From Rhodospirillaceae bacterium (GTDB lineage: Bacteria > Pseudomonadota > Alphaproteobacteria > MPNO01 > UBA2964): a DNA stretch of 6,214 bases. Numbering within the stretch: the first letter of the stretch is position 1; every line of letters begins with the position of its first letter. The stretch spans positions 5,962 through 12,175 of the forward strand of contig PBOV01000010.1 in assembly GCA_002724505.1 (NCBI GenBank), given 5' to 3'. The notes beneath the pieces were generated by a model that was not told the DNA's origin, did not search any database, and saw nothing but the letters and a program-made list of their open reading frames with translations. Positions 5,940-6,214 of the stretch are shown here, piece after piece. Made by a program: the position numbers and the translations under genes.

Positions 5940-6214
5940 TGTTTTCTTCGGATAAACTAAAGCGACAAATGCAGCTTGCGTCAGTTGCACTGGTAACATT
6001 AACGCTATGGTCGGGTTCAGCACTTGCAAATTTAAAAATATTTGCATGTGAACCCGAATGGGGCGCGTTAGCGAAGGAAATTGCGGGAAGTAAGGCCAGT
6101 ATTTATGTCGCTACCGGCCCCGATCAAGACGCTCATTACATCAGAGCTCGACCAAGCTTAATTGCTAAAATACGCAGAGCAAATTTGGTTTTCTGTACCG
6201 GCGCATCACTAGAA
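5939..6214 (+). CDS. znuA: Zinc ABC transporter substrate-binding protein, ZnuA family (5' part only)
   Basis: The first 92 codons are present and the frame is still open at the window end. Residues 1-30 form a Sec signal peptide: K6, K8 and R9, then a hydrophobic core, with cleavage expected after SALA. The mature protein opens NLKIFACEPEWGALAKEIAG, typical of cluster A-I metal-binding proteins. Next come GPDQDAHYIRARPS, where His66 matches the first zinc ligand of ZnuA, and the conserved ADLxxxTG-like segment ANLVFCTGASLE. It would bind zinc in the periplasm and deliver it to a ZnuB/ZnuC-type importer, probably encoded downstream. The ATG shares one base with the preceding TGA stop (TGATG), suggesting translational coupling. 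GGAG at 5922-5925 is 13 bases upstream, rather far. An internal ATG at 5969 would remove most of the basic signal region, so I prefer 5939. Confidence 0.85.
   Translation, partial: MFSSDKLKRQMQLASVALVTLTLWSGSALANLKIFACEPEWGALAKEIAGSKASIYVATGPDQDAHYIRARPSLIAKIRRANLVFCTGASLE

Overview
The window looks like chromosomal DNA of a Gram-negative proteobacterium. It has an outer-membrane beta-barrel ending in Phe, Sec signal peptides, a Zur-type operator and a tRNA gene with CCA encoded. An alphaproteobacterium is my best guess, but this is inference. No mobile element, CRISPR array or rRNA is visible.

Layout. Positions 1-305 hold no gene I can support: a plus-strand terminator-like hairpin at the left edge, a few small inverted repeats, and a TATAAT box ahead of the first gene. 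At 306-1166 (+) is an alpha/beta hydrolase of the arylformamidase-like group. It converges on two minus-strand genes: a ceramidase-like CREST membrane hydrolase (1310-2119) and, upstream of it, a ThDP-dependent enzyme of the acetolactate synthase superfamily (2225-3958). A tRNA-Pro(GGG) gene follows on the minus strand (4260-4336), with non-coding stretches on both sides.

The right end is the clearest functional unit. A perfect 32-bp palindrome (4542-4573) that reads as a Zur operator lies just ahead of a zinc-associated outer-membrane protein (4602-5939, +). The next gene overlaps its stop codon by one base and encodes the start of a periplasmic zinc-binding ABC transporter protein (ZnuA family), cut by the window edge at 6214. 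Together they suggest a zinc-starvation operon: the outer-membrane protein would help zinc cross or be captured at the outer membrane, and the ZnuA-like protein would hand it to an inner-membrane ABC transporter probably encoded beyond the window.

The left-hand genes have no obvious shared pathway. The hydrolase is visibly richer in G+C than the AT-rich ceramidase-like gene, so the left half may be a mosaic. The most interesting items are the Zur-controlled outer-membrane/ZnuA pair, whose outer-membrane member belongs to a family of poorly defined mechanism, and the bacterial ceramidase-like protein with an intact catalytic signature.
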